Positions 9,139 to 18,185 of a DNA stretch of 63,617 nucleotides are shown here, in pieces (position 1 is the first letter of the stretch; each line of letters starts with the position of its first letter). The DNA lies in the NCBI GenBank assembly GCA_014695175.1, contig JACJNV010000341.1, forward strand, positions 1-63,617. The letters are read 5' to 3'. The stretch comes from Microcoleus sp. FACHB-DQ6. GTDB taxonomy: Bacteria > Cyanobacteriota > Cyanobacteriia > Cyanobacteriales > Microcoleaceae. Made by a program: the position numbers and the translations under genes. The notes below the pieces were generated by a model. The model had not been told where the DNA came from. It ran no database searches and was given only the letters and a program-made list of their open reading frames with translations.

Positions 9139-10470
9139 ATGACTTCATTTCCCTCCCAAAACCAAAACCAGGTTGTGATTCGCCCGTTTCAGTATCGCGA
9201 CATCGAGGTGATGGAACAACTGTGCGCGGAAACAGCCGACGAGCCAGAAAATCGCAAGGGCGCAAGCTGCGACGTGGTACTGGGTAGAAAGTTGCAGCAG
9301 ATTCGCCGCTGGTACGGACTGCTAAAGATTTTTAGCTTGTTTCCCAACCCTTGTCAGTCCCTGTTCCGGGCCCACGTTGCCGAAGAAGAGGGGAGCGTTA
9401 AGGGCATAATTCAGATTTCTCCTTTCAACCGCACCCGCAGCACTTGGCGGATCGATCGCATAGGAGTAGACCCGGAAGCCCGCAGCAAAGGAATTGGTTC
9501 AATGCTGCTGCGGTACTGCTTTGAGGCAGTCTGGGAGGCGCGGACGTGGCTGTTGGAAGTGAATGTCGGCGACAAAACTTCCTTGGCTTTGTATCGGCAG
9601 AACGGGTTTCAGCCTTTGGCCCAGATGACATACTGGACGATCGCCCCAGAACGCCTGCAAGAAATGGCTTCCTCGATGCCAGATTTGCCCAACCTGCTGC
9701 CCGTTAGCAACGCCGACGCTCAGTTGCTCTACCAACTGGATACCGCGTCTATGCCGCCCCTGGTGCGCCAAGTATTCGATCGCCACATTCAAGATTTCAA
9801 AACCAGTTTTTTCGGCGCTTTAGTCGAAGGTGTCAGACAGTGGCTGGGCAAAACCGAGGTAGTCAGCGGCTACGTGTTTGAACCCCAGCGCAAAGCCGCG
9901 ATCGGCTATTTTCAGGTGCAGCTATCCCGCAACGGCCAGCAACCGCACGTCGCCCAATTAACTGTACACCCGGCCTACACTTGGCTGTACCCAGAACTGC
10001 TGTCCCAGATGGCGCGCCTCGTTCAAGATTTCCCGGTTCAAAGCCTGCAACTGGCTTCCGCTGACTATCAGCCGGAACGGGAAGCTTATTTAGAGCAATT
10101 TGGAGCAGTGCGCGTGGAACACAGTTTGCTGATGTCTCGATCGGTGTGGCACAAATTGCGCGAGTCCAAGTTGGTCTCTCTCGAAGGACTCCAGCTATCA
10201 GAAATGCTGCAAAGCTTCCAGCCAACTCGCAAACCCGTACCGGGCCGGATGTCCTGGCTCGGCCCGATGGCTGGGGAAGCAGCAGCAGGGCCCCCGTCCT
10301 GTGAGATTAAACCCCTGTTGGCTGACTCAGGAAATAGCCAAACAAATCAAGTTAACCCCTTGGGCGGTCAAAATTCCGAATCAGCAGCAACTGATGGTAG
10401 CAGCATTTTGCCTCTAAATTTGCCAGAGTTGCCTCTAGACGGCGGCTGGCCGGGAGAACTCAATTCTTAA
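9139..10470 (+). CDS. GNAT-family N-acetyltransferase, large cyanobacterial form
   Basis: 443 residues. The first 180 form a GNAT domain: VVIRPFQYRDIEVMEQLC (strand 1-helix 1), then IDRIGVDPEARSKGIGSML with the R-x-x-G-x-G acetyl-CoA loop (about residues 105-123), and NVGDKTSLALYRQNGFQP. Residues about 190-370 look like a second, divergent acetyltransferase-like unit without an obvious CoA loop. The last 80 residues are low-complexity and probably disordered. The acceptor substrate is unknown. It stands alone between the CofE-like gene and ruvX. Confidence 0.75.
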   Translation: MTSFPSQNQNQVVIRPFQYRDIEVMEQLCAETADEPENRKGASCDVVLGRKLQQIRRWYGLLKIFSLFPNPCQSLFRAHVAEEEGSVKGIIQISPFNRTRSTWRIDRIGVDPEARSKGIGSMLLRYCFEAVWEARTWLLEVNVGDKTSLALYRQNGFQPLAQMTYWTIAPERLQEMASSMPDLPNLLPVSNADAQLLYQLDTASMPPLVRQVFDRHIQDFKTSFFGALVEGVRQWLGKTEVVSGYVFEPQRKAAIGYFQVQLSRNGQQPHVAQLTVHPAYTWLYPELLSQMARLVQDFPVQSLQLASADYQPEREAYLEQFGAVRVEHSLLMSRSVWHKLRESKLVSLEGLQLSEMLQSFQPTRKPVPGRMSWLGPMAGEAAAGPPSCEIKPLLADSGNSQTNQVNPLGGQNSESAATDGSSILPLNLPELPLDGGWPGELNS

Positions 10471-10736
10471 TAAGTGAAAGCAGAAGGTAAAAGGTAGAAG
10501 GCAGAAAAAAATAGAATTAATCATCCAAAAAATTCCTTTTTTCTGTCATAATCCCAAAATCTCCCTTCTGCTTTTGATTATTGATATCAACCTAAGATTA
10601 CCTATCTTATTCTTACTTTATTCTCTTATTCCTTCGCGTTCTTGGCGTCTTAGCGGTTCGTTAAATAAGATTATTTACGCAAAAAAACAGTAAATCTAAA
10701 ATCTAAAATCTAAAATATAAAATTGATTGATTGATA

Positions 10737-11195
10737 ATGTCTAACGATAAATTATGGATTTCAGCACTGGGATTAGATATCGGCCTCAAACGAGTCGGCA
10801 TCGCCGGGTGTGACGGCACTGGTTTAATAGCTACGGGCATTACAACACTGGTACGATCGTCCTTCGATCGAGACGTAGCTTATCTCCGAGAACTCGTGCG
10901 AGAGCGGAGAGTTCAAATTTTGGTTGCCGGCTTGCCCTACTCCCTGAGCGGAGAATTGGGCACTCAAGCCCGACAGGTGCAGAAATATGCTACTCGCATC
11001 GCCACAGCCTTAGAGCTCCCCCTAGAATACGTGGACGAGCGCCTGACTTCGGTTGAGGCAGAGGAATTGATGAAAACACAAGGGATTTCGGTGTCGCAAA
11101 ATAAGGGTGCGATCGATCGCAAAGCAGCGGCCCTGATTTTGCAGCAGTGGCTAGACGAGCGGAGGCAAAATATCTCCGCCCCTCCCAATCCTTGA
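10737..11195 (+). CDS. ruvX: putative Holliday junction resolvase / pre-16S rRNA nuclease RuvX (YqgF)
   Basis: 152 residues from the ATG at 10737; an in-frame TTG six bases upstream gives only two extra residues. RNase H-like fold with the YqgF signature: ALGLDIGLKRVGIAG (first acidic residue), VAGLPYSLSGELG, EYVDERLTSVEAEELM (catalytic Glu) and DRKAAALILQQWLD (last acidic residue). In E. coli YqgF takes part in 16S rRNA 5' processing. First gene of a collinear block with DUF3727, mltG and YqeG, an order I recall as frequent in cyanobacteria. A TCTAAAA repeat tract (about 10692-10718) lies just upstream. Confidence 0.9.
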   Translation: MSNDKLWISALGLDIGLKRVGIAGCDGTGLIATGITTLVRSSFDRDVAYLRELVRERRVQILVAGLPYSLSGELGTQARQVQKYATRIATALELPLEYVDERLTSVEAEELMKTQGISVSQNKGAIDRKAAALILQQWLDERRQNISAPPNP

Positions 11196-11506
11196 TAGCT
11201 GGTAACAAAGGCGTGATATCCTGGTTGTGCAAGTTTGCTACGCACACCTGTAACCCTTGACAAACTGGAGAAAATTCTGCTGTACCTCGGTACTGAAGAA
11301 GCACAAAATCGTGATTTGTCCTCAGTGTCGCTTGCTGACTCGACTGAGATTTAAACGCTGCACTCCTCGCCTGTGGAAAAGGCCGCGAGTCTCGCGGTTT
11401 AAGCTGGTGGACTGGCGATCGCCCACTTAGCCAGAATATCGCCACGAAAATTCCCCATTGTCAAGCAAACGTTACTGAATTATTGACGGAAAAAAAGATA
11501 CACGCG
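11196..11506. other. 311-bp spacer between ruvX and the DUF3727 gene
   Basis: No gene seen. It carries GTACCTCGGTACTGAAGAAG at about 11282-11301; a closely similar string (GTACCTCAGCTACTGAAGAAG) occurs at about 18654, upstream of the response regulator gene. It also carries GGTGGACTGGCGATCGC near 11407, echoed near 47531. These may be dispersed repeats or leader elements. Confidence 0.4.
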
Positions 11507-12085
11507 ATGTCCTCATCCCCATACCGCAAAAAAGAGAATGGCAATTCCAACGAAGAGTCCGTCACCCTGACGGATGAAGTTGGGCGATCGCTGAGTTGCA
11601 ACATAGAATATTCTATGAATCTAGAAGGTCAAGAATACGCTTTGCTGCTTCCGATTGACTCGCCCGTAGAAATTTTTACTTGGCAGGGAGACGATAACGA
11701 CGAAGCAGCAATTCCTGTAGAAGACGAGACCGAAATTGACAAAATTTTTGAGACAGCTAAAGTTGTCCTGCAAGAGCAGAACTTGACGCTCCGACGCACA
11801 GCGGTGACGCTGACTGTGGTTGGCGAATTGCCGGAATTTCCCGAAGAGGATATGGCATCCGATGCCGATCCGGATGAGGAGTCGGAGTTCGAGGAGCTGA
11901 TGTGGCTGACCAGTTTCTACCACGAAGAACAGGAATATGCCATTTATACGCCTCTAGACCCGTTCTTTATCTTGGCTAGAATGGATGACGACGGCAAGCC
12001 AGAATTGCTTTCGGAAGAAGAGTTCCAAAGGCTGGAACCGATGTTACCTATGCTGGAAGACCAGTTCTTTGACGATCTTGATTAG
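11507..12085 (+). CDS. DUF3727 family protein
   Basis: 192 residues from the ATG at 11507 (an in-frame TTG at 11483 would add eight). Very acidic protein with two similar halves: residues about 20-70 (VTLTDEVGRSLSCNIEY, EGQEYALLLPIDSPVEIF) and about 125-190 (EEQEYAIYTPLDPFFILAR, LSEEEFQRLEPML). The half-unit resembles DUF1292/YrzB-type domains; the whole is the cyanobacterial and plastid DUF3727 arrangement. Biochemical function is not established. It sits between ruvX and mltG, suggesting cotranscription, with a hairpin after its stop. Confidence 0.8.
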   Translation: MSSSPYRKKENGNSNEESVTLTDEVGRSLSCNIEYSMNLEGQEYALLLPIDSPVEIFTWQGDDNDEAAIPVEDETEIDKIFETAKVVLQEQNLTLRRTAVTLTVVGELPEFPEEDMASDADPDEESEFEELMWLTSFYHEEQEYAIYTPLDPFFILARMDDDGKPELLSEEEFQRLEPMLPMLEDQFFDDLD

Positions 12086-12158
12086 AGATTAATTGCAGAC
12101 ACAAGGTCTGATGGCAAAAAGCAGAATTTTTTACTATTTTATAAAAAAGTAAACTGCT

Positions 12159-12209
12159 CGCCCGATCGAACTTTTTGGAGATGGCCGCTTCTGCCTTCGC
12201 GATCGGGCG
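12159..12209 (+). terminator. hairpin downstream of the DUF3727 gene
   Basis: CGCCCGATCG at 12159-12168 pairs with CGATCGGGCG at 12200-12209, followed by TTTG. The stem is strong, the loop is 31 nt and the T tract is weak, so attenuation or partial termination before mltG is possible. Confidence 0.45.
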
Positions 12210-12332
12210 TTTGAATTGGGCCGCGTGAATAGGGTCTTTTAAAGGGCTTGTATTCGTAACTTTTCGGTCATCAATCGCAGGTCATCAGTCATTAGTCGCT
12301 AGTTAACCGCCGCTTATCCAGGACAACGGACT

Positions 12333-13457
12333 ATGAGTAAAGAACAAATGACAAAAGGCAGCGCGCGCGAGAGCCGAAAAGGAACTCCGCAAGTCTCTAA
12401 ATGGTTGTTTTATCTGGCGTTGCTGCCGGCAATCTGGGGGGTTGGCGCTTGGCAGGGCTGGGCTTGGTGGAGCTGGGCTTCCGCCCCGCCTAAAATAGCT
12501 GAAACGTCAACTTCTCCGCCAGAGGATGCTGCTGTTTTGATCCAAATCCCGGAGGGTACTCCCAGTCAAAAAATCGGGCGGGATTTAGAGGCTGCGGGGT
12601 TAATTCGATCAAGCTCGGCATGGAATATGTGGGCCCGCTGGCTGACTCTGCAAAACCGCGAGGGAGGTTTTCAAGCAGGAACTTACAAACTGTCGCCGAC
12701 TCAGCCTCTGAGTGCAGTTGCTGACAAAATTTGGAAGGGCGAAGTCGTACAGCAGAGTTTCACGATTCCAGAAGGGTGGTCGCTGCAACAAATGAGCGCT
12801 TATTTTGAAGCGCAAGGTTTTTTCCCGGCTAAGGATTTTATGGCGGTGGCGAGTCAAGTTCCTTACGCTCAGTACCCTTGGCTGCCGAGCGGCCTGCCTC
12901 ACTTGGAAGGGTTTTTGTACCCGGATACTTATCAGCTAGACGGCGATGCAATTAGCCCGCAAGCTGTCATTAAGCAAATGCTCGGTCGCTTCGAGGAGTT
13001 GGCTTTGCCGATATATCAAAAAAATCAGAAGAATACTAAGCTGGATTTGAAAGAGTGGGTGACGCTGGCGAGTATTGTGGAAAAAGAGGCTGTGGTTGCG
13101 GGCGAGCGCAATCGTATTTCTGGGGTATTCAACAACCGTCTGAATAAGGGTATGCCCTTGGGTTCTGACCCGACGGTTGAATACGCCCTCGGCATTAGGC
13201 AAACGAAGGAAAAGCCTTTGACTTTCAAGCAGGTGGAAACCCCTTCTCCTTACAATACTTATATCAATGTAGGGCTGCCACCAACTCCGATCGCATCTCC
13301 GGGAATAGCAAGTCTGGAAGCGACTCTGACTCCGGAAAAGACAGAATACCTGTACTTTATGGCTCGATACGACGGCACTCACATTTTTAGCCGCACGCAG
13401 GCGGAACACGATGCTGCGATTGCTAAAGTTGACCAGCAGTTGCGATCGACTCAATAG
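12333..13457 (+). CDS. mltG: endolytic murein transglycosylase MltG (YceG-like)
   Basis: 374 residues. Cleaves nascent peptidoglycan strands at the inner membrane and is thought to set glycan length. A short cytoplasmic tail precedes one membrane anchor (LFYLALLPAIWGVGAWQGWAWW, about residues 26-47). Then a LysM-like subdomain (VLIQIPEGTPSQKIGRDL) and the YceG catalytic domain: LKEWVTLASIVEKEAV with the catalytic Glu (about residue 249), SGVFNNRLNKGMPLGSDPTV and YNTYINVGLPPTPIASPG, all family hallmarks. Full length. Between DUF3727 and YqeG on the same strand. Confidence 0.92.
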   Translation: MSKEQMTKGSARESRKGTPQVSKWLFYLALLPAIWGVGAWQGWAWWSWASAPPKIAETSTSPPEDAAVLIQIPEGTPSQKIGRDLEAAGLIRSSSAWNMWARWLTLQNREGGFQAGTYKLSPTQPLSAVADKIWKGEVVQQSFTIPEGWSLQQMSAYFEAQGFFPAKDFMAVASQVPYAQYPWLPSGLPHLEGFLYPDTYQLDGDAISPQAVIKQMLGRFEELALPIYQKNQKNTKLDLKEWVTLASIVEKEAVVAGERNRISGVFNNRLNKGMPLGSDPTVEYALGIRQTKEKPLTFKQVETPSPYNTYINVGLPPTPIASPGIASLEATLTPEKTEYLYFMARYDGTHIFSRTQAEHDAAIAKVDQQLRSTQ

Positions 13458-13598
13458 ATAGGCAATGACTAATACAAAAGTAAAAAGTCAAAAGTCACAA
13501 AGCAAAAGCAATAATTATTCACTTTTGATTTTTTACTTTTTTAATCTTTAACTTCCAATTTCTTATTTCTAAATCTAAACCTAAAATCTAAAATCATT

Positions 13599-14120
13599 AT
13601 GACTTGGGGTAAAATACTACAGCCTGACTTAGTTCTCGGCGATTCAGTCATGAAGTTAACGGGTGATATTCTTCAGGAATATAATATTAAAGGATTAGTT
13701 TTGGATGTGGACGAAACTCTCGTTCCCATTACAGCAATGAATGCTTCTCCTGAACTCACCCTGTGGGTGGAACAAATAAAACCCGTAGTATCGCTATGGT
13801 TGGCGAGCAATAATTTAAGTCAGACTCGGATCGGTCGGATTGCTGAGTCTTTGGATCTACCTTACATCACGGGTGCGGCTAAGCCGTCCCGCCGCAAGTT
13901 GCGAAAAGCTATTAATGCAATGAATTTGCCGGTGGAACAGGTGGCGATGGTGGGCGATCGACTTTTTACTGATGTTTTGGCAGGCAATCGTTTGGGTATG
14001 TTTACTATTTTAGTGGAACCAATGGTTGATGCTGGGTATGCGCTTCGCAAGTATCCGGTGCGCTCTTTTGAAGTTTGGGTTTCTCAAGCTTTGGGGGCTT
14101 CTCTGAAAATTAAAGATTAA
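13599..14120 (+). CDS. YqeG family HAD-type phosphatase
   Basis: 173 residues. HAD superfamily IIIA: motif I LVLDVDETLVPI (nucleophile and acid/base Asp), motif II around LWLASNNLSQ, motif III Lys in GAAKPSRRKLRKAI, and motif IV MVGDRLFTDVLAGNRLG. The YqeG family includes phosphatidylglycerophosphate phosphatases (plant PGPP1, yeast Gep4), which would make phosphatidylglycerol, a lipid essential to photosystems; that role is inference here. Last gene before a large heptamer array; proB follows. Confidence 0.85.
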   Translation: MTWGKILQPDLVLGDSVMKLTGDILQEYNIKGLVLDVDETLVPITAMNASPELTLWVEQIKPVVSLWLASNNLSQTRIGRIAESLDLPYITGAAKPSRRKLRKAINAMNLPVEQVAMVGDRLFTDVLAGNRLGMFTILVEPMVDAGYALRKYPVRSFEVWVSQALGASLKIKD

Positions 14121-14216
14121 ATAGGGCATAGGGCATAGGGCATAGGGCATAGGGCATAGGGCATAGGGCATAGGGCATAGGGCATAGGGCATAGGGCATA
14201 GGGCATAGGGCATAGG
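14121..14216. repeat. heptanucleotide tandem array (ATAGGGC), about 13.7 units
   Basis: An uninterrupted run of the 7-mer ATAGGGC begins directly after the stop codon of the YqeG gene. Together with the next array it fills the space before proB. It is STRR-like and likely length-variable. Confidence 0.95.
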
Positions 14217-14233
14217 TAACTAATGACAACAAA

Positions 14234-14322
14234 CAACAGTCAACAGTCAACAGTCAACAGTCAACAGTCAACAGTCAAGAGTCAACAGTCAACAGTCAAC
14301 AGTCAACAGTCAACAGTCAACA
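14234..14322. repeat. heptanucleotide tandem array (CAGTCAA), about 12.7 units
   Basis: A second, unrelated 7-mer array, with one variant unit (GAGTCAA) in the middle, ending about 6 bp before the likely proB start. The reverse complement of the same heptamer (TTGACTG) forms a short array at 19501-19541. Confidence 0.95.
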
Positions 14323-14327
14323 AACCA

Positions 14328-15437
14328 ATGACTAAAACTATTGTTGTTAAAATAGGAACTTCGACGCTGACTCGATCGACTACGGGAAACTTAGCTCTTT
14401 CAACTATTGGTGCATTGGTCGAAATTTTAGCTGATTTGCGGCAGCAAGGCCATCGAGTAGTTTTGGTTTCTTCGGGTGCGGTTGGAGTTGGCTGCGCGCG
14501 CTTGGGTTTGACGGAACGCCCGCGAAACATGGCTTTGAAACAGGCTGTGGCGGCTGTGGGCCAAGGGCGGCTGATGCGGGTGTACGATGATTTGTTTACT
14601 ACTCTGCAACAGCCGATCGCTCAAGTATTGCTCACCAGGGGCGATTTAGTGCAGCGTAACGGTTATGTTAACGCTTGCAATACTTTTCAGCAACTGCTCA
14701 GGTTGGGCGTGATTCCGATCGTCAATGAAAACGATACAGTAGCGGTAGACGAACTCAAATTTGGCGATAACGATACGCTTTCGGCGCTAGTAGCGAGTTT
14801 GGTAGAAGCAGATTGGTTGTTTGTGCTCACAGATGTCGATCGGCTGTATTCCGCCGATCCGCGCAGCAATCCAGACGCGCAGCCGATCGCCCTAGTCCAA
14901 AGTATGGCACAGCTCACAGAATTTCAGGTGCAAACAGGAGATTCCCGCAGCGGTTGGGGAACCGGCGGAATGGTGACAAAAATTGAAGCGGCGAGAATAG
15001 CAACTGCATCGGGAGTGCGTACAGTCATCACTGACGGCTGCTTTCCTGGTAATATCGAGAAAATACTCAACGGAGAGTCGATCGGTACTCAATTTGAGCC
15101 TCAACCGCGCCCTGTAAACGCTCGCAAACACTGGATAGCTAACGTGCTAATTCCGGCAGGGAAACTATATTTAGACGCGGGTGCTGTCAAGGCAATTTCT
15201 CAGGGCGGAAAATCGCTTTTAGCTGCGGGTATTGCTCAAGTAGAAGGAGAATTTCAAGCTGATGATTCCGTGCAGTTGTGCGACGCAACTGGCAGGCAAA
15301 TTGCTAGAGGACTTGTGAATTATAGCAGTTTAGAATTGAGACAAATCCAGGGCTGCAAGTCAGAGAAAATTGCTGAGATTTTAGGCTATGCAGGCGTAGA
15401 AACGGCGGTACACCGAGATAATTTAGTGATTGTTTAA
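14328..15437 (+). CDS. proB: glutamate 5-kinase
   Basis: 369 residues from the ATG at 14328. ATP-dependent phosphorylation of L-glutamate, first step of proline synthesis. N-terminal amino-acid kinase domain: [56 protein letters not shown]-terminal PUA domain (about residues 280-360: [20 protein letters not shown]). The frame also stays open from ATG 14223 through the heptamer array, which would add 35 Gln/Ser/Asn-rich residues; I prefer 14328 because the core domain starts there, but neither start has a Shine-Dalgarno. Confidence 0.93.
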   Translation: MTKTIVVKIGTSTLTRSTTGNLALSTIGALVEILADLRQQGHRVVLVSSGAVGVGCARLGLTERPRNMALKQAVAAVGQGRLMRVYDDLFTTLQQPIAQVLLTRGDLVQRNGYVNACNTFQQLLRLGVIPIVNENDTVAVDELKFGDNDTLSALVASLVEADWLFVLTDVDRLYSADPRSNPDAQPIALVQSMAQLTEFQVQTGDSRSGWGTGGMVTKIEAARIATASGVRTVITDGCFPGNIEKILNGESIGTQFEPQPRPVNARKHWIANVLIPAGKLYLDAGAVKAISQGGKSLLAAGIAQVEGEFQADDSVQLCDATGRQIARGLVNYSSLELRQIQGCKSEKIAEILGYAGVETAVHRDNLVIV

Positions 15438-15438
15438 A

Positions 15439-16242
15439 CTAACAAATATCGAGACAGTCGATCGGGCAATGAGCGAAGGCAGAAATTGAGGATATTTGCA
15501 GCACAGTCTTGCAAGAATTTGTTTGGCTGTGTAGGAACAGCTCGTTCATCGCTTCTGTAAACAGTTCAAATACATTTTGTGCTAATTCTAAAGCTGCTTG
15601 GCATTCCGCATTAGTAAGTTTTATCTCTGCTAAAAGTTGCAACATCTCTGGCGCGTTTAAAATGTGATAATTTTCTAAACCCCCATAACCTCCTCCAAAA
15701 TCAACAGATTCTTTTTGGGTAATTGGCTGTAATTCTTTTACCACTGCTAGCGCCGCTTCAAAAAAAACTTGGGCCGTTCCTTCGAGGGCTTCCACTAACA
15801 CCAGTTTCTGAATGGGAGACGCTTTCCAAGCGTAGCGTTCGAGCACTGAACAAAGCGATCGAGTTTTTTTAGTTTCTTCACCCCAAAGCAGTCTGAAATC
15901 GCCGTAACTCATTAATTGGTTTAAGCCCAGTTCCTCTAGGTATTCTAGATAGTCGTGCCAGTAATAATTTTTTTTATAAGTATATTTATTAACGAGCTCC
16001 TGAACTTTGCTATTACTAGAAGATTCTCGCAGTACATATTTATTTAAATCGAGCAATCCCACAGCCAAAGGAGCGAGAACAGGCGCAAAAATTAGTCGTT
16101 GATTCGCGTGAATATGTTTATTGGCTAGAAAGTCAAACAAGGGCAATTTTGCAAACTCTTGCTTTTTGGGTTCAATGAATGCTACAATGGCTTTCATACT
16201 TTTTTCGCCTGAATAGTTGCTGTCAAGATAATTTTCATACAT
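15439..16242 (-). CDS. helical protein, possibly heme-oxygenase-like (HDO/TenA-type) fold
   Basis: 267 residues, predicted almost all helical, soluble. I do not firmly recognise it. The spacing of His/Glu on amphipathic helices (NKHIHANQRLIFAPVLAPL; WHDYLEYLEELG; LVLVEALEGTAQVFFEAA; GLENYHILNAPE) recalls heme-oxygenase-like di-iron proteins and TenA relatives annotated as iron-containing redox enzymes. The start may be internal: MKAIVAFIEPKKQEF (ATG near 16197) is a plausible alternative N-terminus. Convergent with proB with a 1-bp gap. Function unknown; a structure comparison would be needed to confirm the fold. Confidence 0.55.
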   Translation of the reverse strand: MYENYLDSNYSGEKSMKAIVAFIEPKKQEFAKLPLFDFLANKHIHANQRLIFAPVLAPLAVGLLDLNKYVLRESSSNSKVQELVNKYTYKKNYYWHDYLEYLEELGLNQLMSYGDFRLLWGEETKKTRSLCSVLERYAWKASPIQKLVLVEALEGTAQVFFEAALAVVKELQPITQKESVDFGGGYGGLENYHILNAPEMLQLLAEIKLTNAECQAALELAQNVFELFTEAMNELFLHSQTNSCKTVLQISSISAFAHCPIDCLDIC

Positions 16243-16835
16243 CCGTTAATTATCTATATTTTCGAGCCTAAATAATTGTGTTTCTTATCATACATATTTG
16301 TATTTTAGATCATAGGTAAGAGTGTTTGCCGTCACAGGAAACTGTGACTTGTATCATAGTGTGCCAGAAGTTCAAGCATCTTGTTCGCTAGAGATAAAAT
16401 GTTCTACATTTAGATTGGATATTTCGGGCGTTGCTCAAAGCCACCCCACAAGAGTTTGATTATTTATTTACAGGCAATTTAAAGGCTGATTAGCTTATCT
16501 AGGCAAGTGAGCATTCTGCTCGAACTGCTAAAAAATGCTTTTAACAGAATCGGGATGCTCCCTGCAAATCAGTCCTAGACGCATAGGAGTCTCGAAACCA
16601 GGTTTCTGCGGAGATTCATCGCCGCGCAACAAAAATTTTTCTGAGAAACCCGGTTTCTTTAACCGTTGCTTTTATTGCTTCTTCCCTCTTTTCTCTTCCC
16701 TCTTCTTATTCCTTCTTCCTTCTTCCTGCGGCCATAAGTCTCCAAATGACAATTTCCAATTCTCAGAATTGCCTTTAGGTGCGTTGTGAGTTACTCTATC
16801 TTTTGGATCAGTTAACACAATTATAGGAGTTAATC
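16243..16835. other. 590-bp intergenic region with AGAAACC/GGTTTCT palindromes
   Basis: No convincing gene; the 84-codon frame at 16535-16789 runs through repeats and a pyrimidine-rich tract (CTTCCCTCTTTTCTC at about 16680). Palindromes GAAACC-A-GGTTTC (16594-16606) and AGAAACC-C-GGTTTCT (16644-16658) belong to a dispersed family also seen near 47310 and in the pntB terminator. Confidence 0.5.
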
Positions 16836-17285
16836 TTGGAACGGACTTTTTTAGCGATTAAGCCCGACGGCGTACAGCGCGGACTCGTCGGCGAAATTAT
16901 CGGTCGTTTTGAAGCCAAGGGCTTTAAGCTAGTTGGTATGAAGCTAATGACGGCGAGTCGCGAACTTGCCGAACAGCATTATGGCGTACACAAAGAAAGA
17001 CCCTTTTTTGCGGGGCTGGTAGACTTCATCACTTCCGGGCCGATTGTGGCGATGGTGTGGGAAGGCGACGGCGTTGTGGCCTCGGCGAGGAAAATGATTG
17101 GCGCAACAAATCCTCTGAATTCAGAACCGGGGACAATTCGCGGCGATTTGGCTGTGAATGTCGGTCGCAATATTATTCATGGTTCTGATGCTGTAGAAAC
17201 TGCCCAGCAGGAAATTAGTCTCTGGTTCAAGGAAGAAGAATTGAGTGCTTGGACACCTTCTTTAACTCCTTGGATTGTGGAGTAG
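16836..17285 (+). CDS. ndk: nucleoside diphosphate kinase
   Basis: 149 residues. Transfers the gamma phosphate from ATP to NDPs through a phosphohistidine. Start is a TTG at 16836, supported by AGGAG at 16825-16829 and by the canonical N-terminus [19 protein letters not shown]. Active-site loop [12 protein letters not shown] carries the catalytic His (about residue 115); the nucleotide-binding residues around [16 protein letters not shown] are present. Standard length. Followed by a hairpin terminator and a convergent creatininase-family gene. Confidence 0.97.
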   Translation: MERTFLAIKPDGVQRGLVGEIIGRFEAKGFKLVGMKLMTASRELAEQHYGVHKERPFFAGLVDFITSGPIVAMVWEGDGVVASARKMIGATNPLNSEPGTIRGDLAVNVGRNIIHGSDAVETAQQEISLWFKEEELSAWTPSLTPWIVE

Positions 17286-17290
17286 TTTTG

Positions 17291-17320
17291 ATATTCTCCC
17301 GATGGTTAATCGGGAGATAT
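17291..17320 (+). terminator. ndk terminator hairpin
   Basis: TCTCCCGAT-GGTTA-ATCGGGAGA (nine paired bases) starts 10 bp after the ndk stop and is followed by a loose T-rich stretch. A second stem, CTCGTTAC...GTAACGAG (17400-17428), lies closer to the convergent gene and may terminate it. Confidence 0.65.
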
Positions 17321-17438
17321 AGCTTTTCTCCGATAGATGAAATATCATGTCGCTGACTCACTCATAACTGTAAAATATAGAAGAGTTTGACATTTTTACT
17401 CGTTACCAAGCTATTTCTAGTAACGAGAATAAAAAACG

Positions 17439-18185
17439 TTAATCGGAATTTAAAAACTCCAAATAATTATTAGTCAATTCTTTGACTGCTAATTCGTAAA
17501 ACTGCTGACCGTGTTCGGGGGTTGCTAAGCCCGGATTTGAACCCATTCTCCCGTCGGGAAATCGGCGGCGGAAGTCAGCAGCACCGAAAATTTTGTGCCC
17601 GGAACCGACTTCTTCCGAAAGCGGAGCTTGCTTGATTGCTTCTGGATAAAGATAGTGGGTTAAGGCGACTTCGCTGGGGGTGGCGTGGGAACCTTCTTGG
17701 TTTCCGTATAATTCTTTTGCTAGTTGGTAAACTGAACCGCACATGAACCAGTTGCCGATTTGACACTGGATTCGATCGGCATTTGGTAAATTTAAGTCTG
17801 ACAAATGCGCGTATGTCTCGGAAAATGCTGCTTTCATTGTCGCAATGTTGCCACCATGACCGTTAATGAAGAAATATTTCTCAAATCCCGCTTTTGCCAA
17901 AGATGTGATATAGTCCCTGATTACCAATATCAGGGTCTGCGGTCGCAGGCTGATTGTGCCGGGAAAGCTGGTGTGGTGCAAAGCCATCCCGACATTAATT
18001 GTCGGGCCGATTAAGGCATTGGCAGCTTCGCCGACACCGCGGGCGATCGCCTTGGCAGCAATGGCGTCAGTCCCGATCAAGCCGGTGGGCCCGTGCTGTT
18101 CGGTGGAGCCGATCGGGATAATTATGCCTCGGGAGCTTTCGAGATAAGCTTCTACCTCGGGCCAGGTACTCAAATGCAGCAACAT
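17439..18185 (-). CDS. creatininase family amidohydrolase
   Basis: 248 residues. Metal-dependent amidohydrolase fold shared by creatininase, mycofactocin protein MftE and 2-amino-5-formylamino-6-ribosylaminopyrimidinone deformylase. Metal and active-site motifs are intact: IIPIGSTEQHGPTG (Glu-x-His), GTDAIAAKAIARG, HHTSFPGTISLRP, FFINGHGGNIATM and GSHATPSEVALT. The true substrate in cyanobacteria is unknown; creatinine is unlikely. Monocistronic, convergent with ndk. Confidence 0.88.
   Translation of the reverse strand: MLLHLSTWPEVEAYLESSRGIIIPIGSTEQHGPTGLIGTDAIAAKAIARGVGEAANALIGPTINVGMALHHTSFPGTISLRPQTLILVIRDYITSLAKAGFEKYFFINGHGGNIATMKAAFSETYAHLSDLNLPNADRIQCQIGNWFMCGSVYQLAKELYGNQEGSHATPSEVALTHYLYPEAIKQAPLSEEVGSGHKIFGAADFRRRFPDGRMGSNPGLATPEHGQQFYELAVKELTNNYLEFLNSD

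Noticed and set aside
14121-14322. Repeat arrays considered as CRISPR
   Set aside because: Units are 7 bp with no unique spacers; these are simple tandem heptamers.
16535-16789. 84-codon ORF before ndk
   Set aside because: Runs through two dispersed palindromes and a pyrimidine tract; no family features.
17525-17550. String GGATTTGAACCC resembling a tRNA T-loop
   Set aside because: It lies inside the creatininase-family coding sequence and there is no matching acceptor stem or anticodon arm.
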